Source: Leptodactylus fallax (Eukaryota; Chordata; Amphibia; Anura; Leptodactylidae). From it: a DNA stretch of 64,000 nt. The stretch lies in the NCBI GenBank assembly GCA_947044405.1, contig CAMRHE010000206.1, positions 1,798,001 through 1,862,000 of the forward strand, written 5' to 3'. Positions within the stretch are counted from its first letter, which is position 1. Each line of letters opens with the position of its first letter. The position numbers were made by a program, and so were the translations under genes. Below, in pieces: positions 61,655 to 64,000 of the stretch. The notes under the pieces are model-generated. The model had not been told where the DNA came from. It did not search any database and worked only from the letters and a program-made list of their open reading frames with translations.

Positions 61655-64000
61655 TTAATGGTCTCTGCTGTCTTTGATTAGGGACACTGCTGAAGAGTTC
61701 TTGTTGTATAAAACAGCAGAAACCAGGCAGCTATAGAAGTGAGAGACCACATCTTTAAAGATCAGACATGTACAGTGGATGTCACAAAGGGATTAATGTG
61801 GATGAATCTAAGGTGTATGAGGGCCTCCTGAGGATCCGGGTTTTGGATTTCACCTATTTGTTAATAACTAGATCATCTGCCATGAGAGTGTGGCCGCTTG
61901 AGAGCACATGCATGTTCAGTCGAGCGTGCATGTAAATTGGATGGTCGGAAGAACTAAACGGTAGCCAAATGAGTGTTCAGATCTAATCCATTGACTCTGC
62001 CCTTCCCCTTTATTTTACAATGCTGCTCTGTATCAAAATTTAGTATTGCATAAAAATATTACTTTAGGATTACTTTATTTTTTTTTCAAGCATTTTTTTT
62101 TTTACAAAATTTTTACTTGTCATCTTCAATATAACACACTGACTAGGTCAATATCTATTTTATGGTCCTAATAAAGCGGCTGGCTTTAGACAACAGGAAG
62201 CTCCTCTCAAACCACCCTGACAACATGAACCCAAACTGGCTGCAATGCATCAAAATCAGATCATTGGCAGACAGGTAAAAACAGCTCCTATGTCTCAGCT
62301 TCTCTTCACAATACAAGGACAAAACGATAAAACTATCAAGACTGCAAACTCGGCAGAGCAGAAAAAGGTGGCGAAACTGTATGGAAATACTAAGATTGTG
62401 GTCATGGTTTAAGAGACCACCTGGAAAGCAATGAGATATGTTCAGATGTTATCAAGAAAGAAAAGCATTGATCTGTTTGCACCGTGAAGCAAGCACAGCC
62501 GCCCAGTGTAACACTGCTTAATGTTACTGCTGTCCTTGGTGCTGAACTTCATTCATTCTCTGGTTTTCAAGTTTCTCGGTTTTTGTTGAAAAACGTATAC
62601 ATCTTAATCTAGTAAAGACATCTCCTTGTCACAGGACTTTGTACCTTTACATGTTCTGATGTCTACATTTCATAAATTCCCGTGTCGAAATTTTTTGCAT
62701 TTTTTTCAAGCATAAACAGCTATGGCTGTCTATGTAATATGTATAGGGGGAAGAAGAATCAAGGAGGGCTTTTCTCTCCGCATTCTTCAGGCGGAAACCA
62801 AGCAGACCCCATTAGAGTCTATGGGGTCCACAGGTTTCCATGGGCAACTGCTTTTTAAACCCAAAAGCAGGTGTGAACCTAGCGTAAGAGGAAAGTTCCT
62901 GCCCACCATTGATTGACTGATATGAAAAGCACTTATCCTTTTCAAAAAGAAGTTCTGCAGCATCTATGGTGTGTATTATGGTGTTACATCTGAAGCATGT
63001 TTTATGCTATGTTACAGAGACACAAAGCAGCATACTGTACACTACAGCTGTGGAAGAACCTATCAAAAAGATGGAAAAAAAATGAACAAAAATTTCAGCA
63101 CAAGCTGTTTGAAACAGACTGTTTTTCTAAAGAAAGAAAGAGCAGCGCCTATAGCGGAATCACCTCTGTATAACTGTCAGGCTGTGACAACAGGACGTCG
63201 TGTTCATTGTACAAGTATCATTTACATTTGTTGCAGAAGATCAAGGCACTCAATATACGATGCAAAGAAGGAAAAACTATTTATTGACCAAGCTTGTGAA
63301 AGGTAAAATATGGCAATGTTTCGGTCCAAGCTGGACCTTGGTCATGCCTTGAGGTGTGGTACCACACACCACCTTACCACAACCGCATACCAGGCCATGA
63401 CTACAGTCCAGACTGGATCAAAAGGTTGTCTGTGTTTTCACCTTTCACATGACGGATTGATAAATATTTTTCATTCTGTGCATCGTATTATGCTGCGGTT
63501 CTCTGTAACAAATATAGTCAGGATTTGCCTCCTACCACTGAACACCAGTCCTTCCAGAGTGCGGCCATATTTATTGATTGACAAATCTTATTTATAGAGA
63601 AAAATGTCAATTTTCATAAATCTGTCTTAACATCCTGTAGTTATTTTGTGTAATACATAATTCAGCTATACATGTAAGTATTAGGAAAGGTGCCATTGCA
63701 CGCTGCGGTATATCAGAATGACCCATGTAGATCATTGACACTACTGGCAATGTATTACCATAACTGCTCACAGCTTACACTAAACCCAACCAGTAAGAGA
63801 AACTGAATACTCAGTCTTTGGATGGAGGTGTTTCAGACTCCTGGCCGTCTTCCTGCTTCCCTTAGAGTTCAACCCTGTTATTGCTTATATCAAGCAGTGT
63901 TATGTTCTGCCAAGTCCAAGTGTTTAGAAAATGTATGGAAGAGCAAGCAGGAAGACACCGCCATAGATTCATGGTAAGTATGGTTATGGAGTGCGAGAAT
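61655..64000. other. Non-coding DNA at the right edge
   Basis: No exon is supported. A fragment at 62755-62887 ends GCAGGTGTGAACCTAGCG and carries GGCTTTTCTCTCCGC, so it belongs to the 18293 family. The remaining DNA shows short A or T runs only. The missing N-terminal tspan4 exon was searched for by its expected MFxFNLxFW pattern on the minus strand and was not found. Confidence 0.5.

Overview
The window is vertebrate nuclear DNA, most likely from a frog. It is AT-rich, almost entirely non-coding, and packed with short palindromic DNA transposons. The only host gene I can support is split into small exons with GT-AG introns. Species is not determined. The frog call rests on the repeat families, many of which I know from anuran genomes.

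The gene is a tetraspanin on the minus strand, best matched to tetraspanin-4 (tspan4). Six coding exons lie at 54728-54537, 45334-45260, 16837-16736, 15160-15029, 12298-12215 and 10338-10270. Their lengths (192, 75, 102, 132, 84 and 69 nt) are all multiples of three, every boundary is phase 0, and every junction is GT-AG. Together they encode 217 residues. As I recall the human protein it has 238, so the missing 21 are the N-terminal residues of the first coding exon, which I could not find between 54729 and 64000. A single strong AATAAA on the minus strand at 8469-8464, followed by a GT-rich stretch, suggests a 3'UTR of about 1.8 kb. The intron between the TM3 exon and the first large-loop exon is about 28.4 kb.

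The rest is layers of mobile elements. 1-8450 lies downstream of the gene and holds a 1.2-kb piggyBac-type non-autonomous element (3019-4224), a tRNA-derived SINE-like copy and several MITEs. The introns hold many MITEs flanked by TTAA (15457, 20453, 28356, 31710, 33780, 36919, 37340, 41000, 42466, 46984, 47853), MITEs with other termini, a Helitron-like element (32690-33269), two decayed Tc1-like transposase relics (about 22150-22810 and 25281-25807), and a 27-bp minisatellite (34751-35180). Upstream of the last visible exon, a structurally complete Tc1 element (59915-61550) with an open 344-codon transposase sits inside an older relative of the 3019-4224 element.

I found no rRNA, CRISPR, operon or other prokaryotic feature, and no clearly new biological system. 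The most notable observations are the apparently intact Tc1 transposon, a TTAA MITE inserted at the exact centre of a 44-bp perfect palindrome, and a poly(A)-tailed insertion with target-site duplication inside a Tc1 relic.
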